NCBI RefSeq assembly: GCF_000971475.1
Contig: NZ_DF967531.1
Location: 59,428 to 123,427, forward strand
Origin: Sulfuricella sp. T08
GTDB taxonomy: Bacteria; Pseudomonadota; Gammaproteobacteria; Burkholderiales; Sulfuricellaceae
Length of the DNA: 64,000 nt
Reading direction: 5' to 3'
The translations under genes were made by a program, and so were the position numbers. Shown one piece after another: positions 63,058 through 64,000 of the stretch. Position 1 is the first letter of the stretch. Every line of letters starts with the position of its first letter. The notes beneath the pieces were generated by a model. That model had not been told where the DNA came from. It saw only the letters and a program-made list of their open reading frames with translations, and did no database searches.

Positions 63058-63080
63058 TTGTGCAAAACTGTTTTGCACAA
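63058..63080. promoter_or_regulatory. Perfect palindrome before marR
   Basis: Two 11-base arms, TTGTGCAAAAC and GTTTTGCACAA, meet around one T. The site is 43 bases upstream of marR and shares GTTTTGCACAA with the palindrome at 62667. It fits an autoregulated MarR dimer site. Confidence 0.75.
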
Positions 63081-63123
63081 ATTCATTAAAAATCCCTTGA
63101 AAAAAGAAACAACTCAGACCCCC

Positions 63124-63660
63124 ATGGAGACCACCCAGGAATCCGGTTTGCGCGGGAAATCCCTGGAAGCCCTGAAAAAATTCCGCCAAATCATCAGCTC
63201 GGCACAACAGCATTTTCGCCGGATCGAGGATCAATGCGGGCTGAGCGGTGCCCAATTGTGGGTACTGAGAGAGGTGGCGGGAAATCCTGGGCAACGGGTT
63301 TCCGATCTCGCCAAGGCCATGTCCGTGCACATGTCGACTGCAAGCAACCTGCTCGACAAGTTATCGAAGCGCAACCTGATTCGAAGGGAGCGCAATGACC
63401 CTGACCAGCGGATAGTCCGCTTGTTCCTCACCGAAGAAGGGATGCGAATTATTGCAAGCGCTCCACAACCGGCGCGAGGTGTGCTCCCGGATGCTCTCAA
63501 TCGATTGCCGGATGAGGCACTGGACAATCTGAACAGAAGCCTCACCCTGCTGCTCGACGCAATCGAGGTCAGGGACGAAAAAGCCACCATGAAACCGCTA
63601 TCAGACCTGATTCCTTCCGATTTGCCGTCGGAACTTTCAGCCAATGAGGTTGATAAATAA
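63124..63660 (+). CDS. MarR family transcriptional regulator
   Basis: The 178-residue protein has a winged helix (about residues 28-130): SGAQLWVLREVAGNPGQRVS, DLAKAMSVHMSTASNLLDKL (recognition helix) and RRERNDPDQRIVRLFLTEEG (wing). I chose ATG 63124 (METTQESGLRGK); the longer frame starts in the palindrome. It probably represses itself and the kinase that once was upstream. The effector is unknown. A terminator lies at 63777. Confidence 0.88.
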   Translation: METTQESGLRGKSLEALKKFRQIISSAQQHFRRIEDQCGLSGAQLWVLREVAGNPGQRVSDLAKAMSVHMSTASNLLDKLSKRNLIRRERNDPDQRIVRLFLTEEGMRIIASAPQPARGVLPDALNRLPDEALDNLNRSLTLLLDAIEVRDEKATMKPLSDLIPSDLPSELSANEVDK

Positions 63661-63776
63661 AGCGTGTTTGCCTGAGCCTCGGCAAAGGAAAACCGCACAC
63701 CCCCTGCCACGAGACGTCGCACGCAAGAAAAATCGACGCAGCGGCATCGTTTACCAAAGCGAGCAGCGAAAGGACC

Positions 63777-63813
63777 CCCCGCCCCAATTAGTTTTCGGGG
63801 CGGGGATTTTTTT
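63777..63813 (+). terminator. Intrinsic terminator after marR
   Basis: CCCCGCCCC (63777-63785) pairs with GGGGCGGGG (63797-63805); a T run follows. The stretch from 63814 to the end of the window holds no gene that I can support. Confidence 0.9.
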
Positions 63814-64000
63814 ACTTCATCCCTGCTTCTCTTGCCTGACGAATTTTAAGCGCACCAGGTACTTTTCTCCGCTCCACCACACCAGATCGGCACACAATAA
63901 ATAAGGGCCTTAGGGAAGCCCTGAACAAGTCATCATTCAGGACCTCGAATTAAACATATTGCGGCATCAGGCTTTTTTCCACCGGAATTAGCCTGAAACA

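Overview
The window is a stretch of bacterial chromosome. Gene content and order (gmk-rpoZ-spoT-ridA-recG, ubiC-ubiA, groESL with a CIRCE operator, bioA, dacB, rph-rdgB-hemW) and the protein sequences fit a betaproteobacterium, probably a Nitrosomonadales relative of sulfur or iron oxidisers. That placement is inferred from memory of the families; no search was run. The DNA is GC-rich by eye except for the first 330 bases.

Region by region. 1-428: the end of an AT-rich gene cassette and its attC site, the tail of an integron array that continues to the left of the window. 430-1641: an EamA-type exporter behind a promoter, an Arg-rich leader peptide and a terminator with a competing antiterminator. 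1698-10235 (mostly minus strand): tcdA, a CDF metal transporter, tatD, a P-type ATPase, mutY, an AsmA protein and tRNA-Gly(CCC). 10653-13247: a YcgR/PilZ c-di-GMP effector, thiS-thiG and trmB. 13244-15330: a TetR-controlled set (AhpD-like protein, TusA-like protein, nitroreductase). 15514-16746: psiF, a retropepsin-like protease, and a scar made of a dead folE piece and an IS110 transposase start. 16899-25416: a tight six-gene minus-strand operon that encodes a ThDP enzyme, two citrate-synthase-like proteins, a TonB-dependent receptor, a periplasmic binding protein and a membrane GGDEF-EAL protein.

25597-31007: a divergent folE, an aldolase-mtnA pair for 5-methylthioribose salvage, and a YeiH transporter with a small membrane protein and a universal stress protein. 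31004-35542 (minus): hemW, rdgB, rph and a PP2C phosphatase/Ser-Thr kinase pair. 35626-42135 (plus): yicC, gmk, rpoZ, spoT, ridA, recG. 42247-48779: ubiC, ubiA, a short CDF protein, a cytochrome c'-like protein, ubiD, a CZB protein, a phosphoribosyltransferase and fliW. 48776-55761 (mostly minus): dacB, bioA, a WGR protein, a bioA/mltB rearrangement scar, and a 1179-residue flavoprotein that resembles NfnA and NfnB joined in one chain. 55762-64000: small Cys-rich proteins, groESL, a CBS protein with an ArsB/NhaD-type permease, a broken PfkB kinase and a MarR regulator with shared palindromes.

The best candidates for something undescribed are the six-gene operon at 16899-25416, which seems to join synthesis, outer-membrane recognition, periplasmic sensing and c-di-GMP turnover; the leader-peptide attenuator at 527-717; the Nfn-like fusion; and the inverted repeat plus heptamer array around the spoT start. 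Several operon spacers carry a degenerate family of short hairpin repeats. No CRISPR array, prophage or rRNA was seen.
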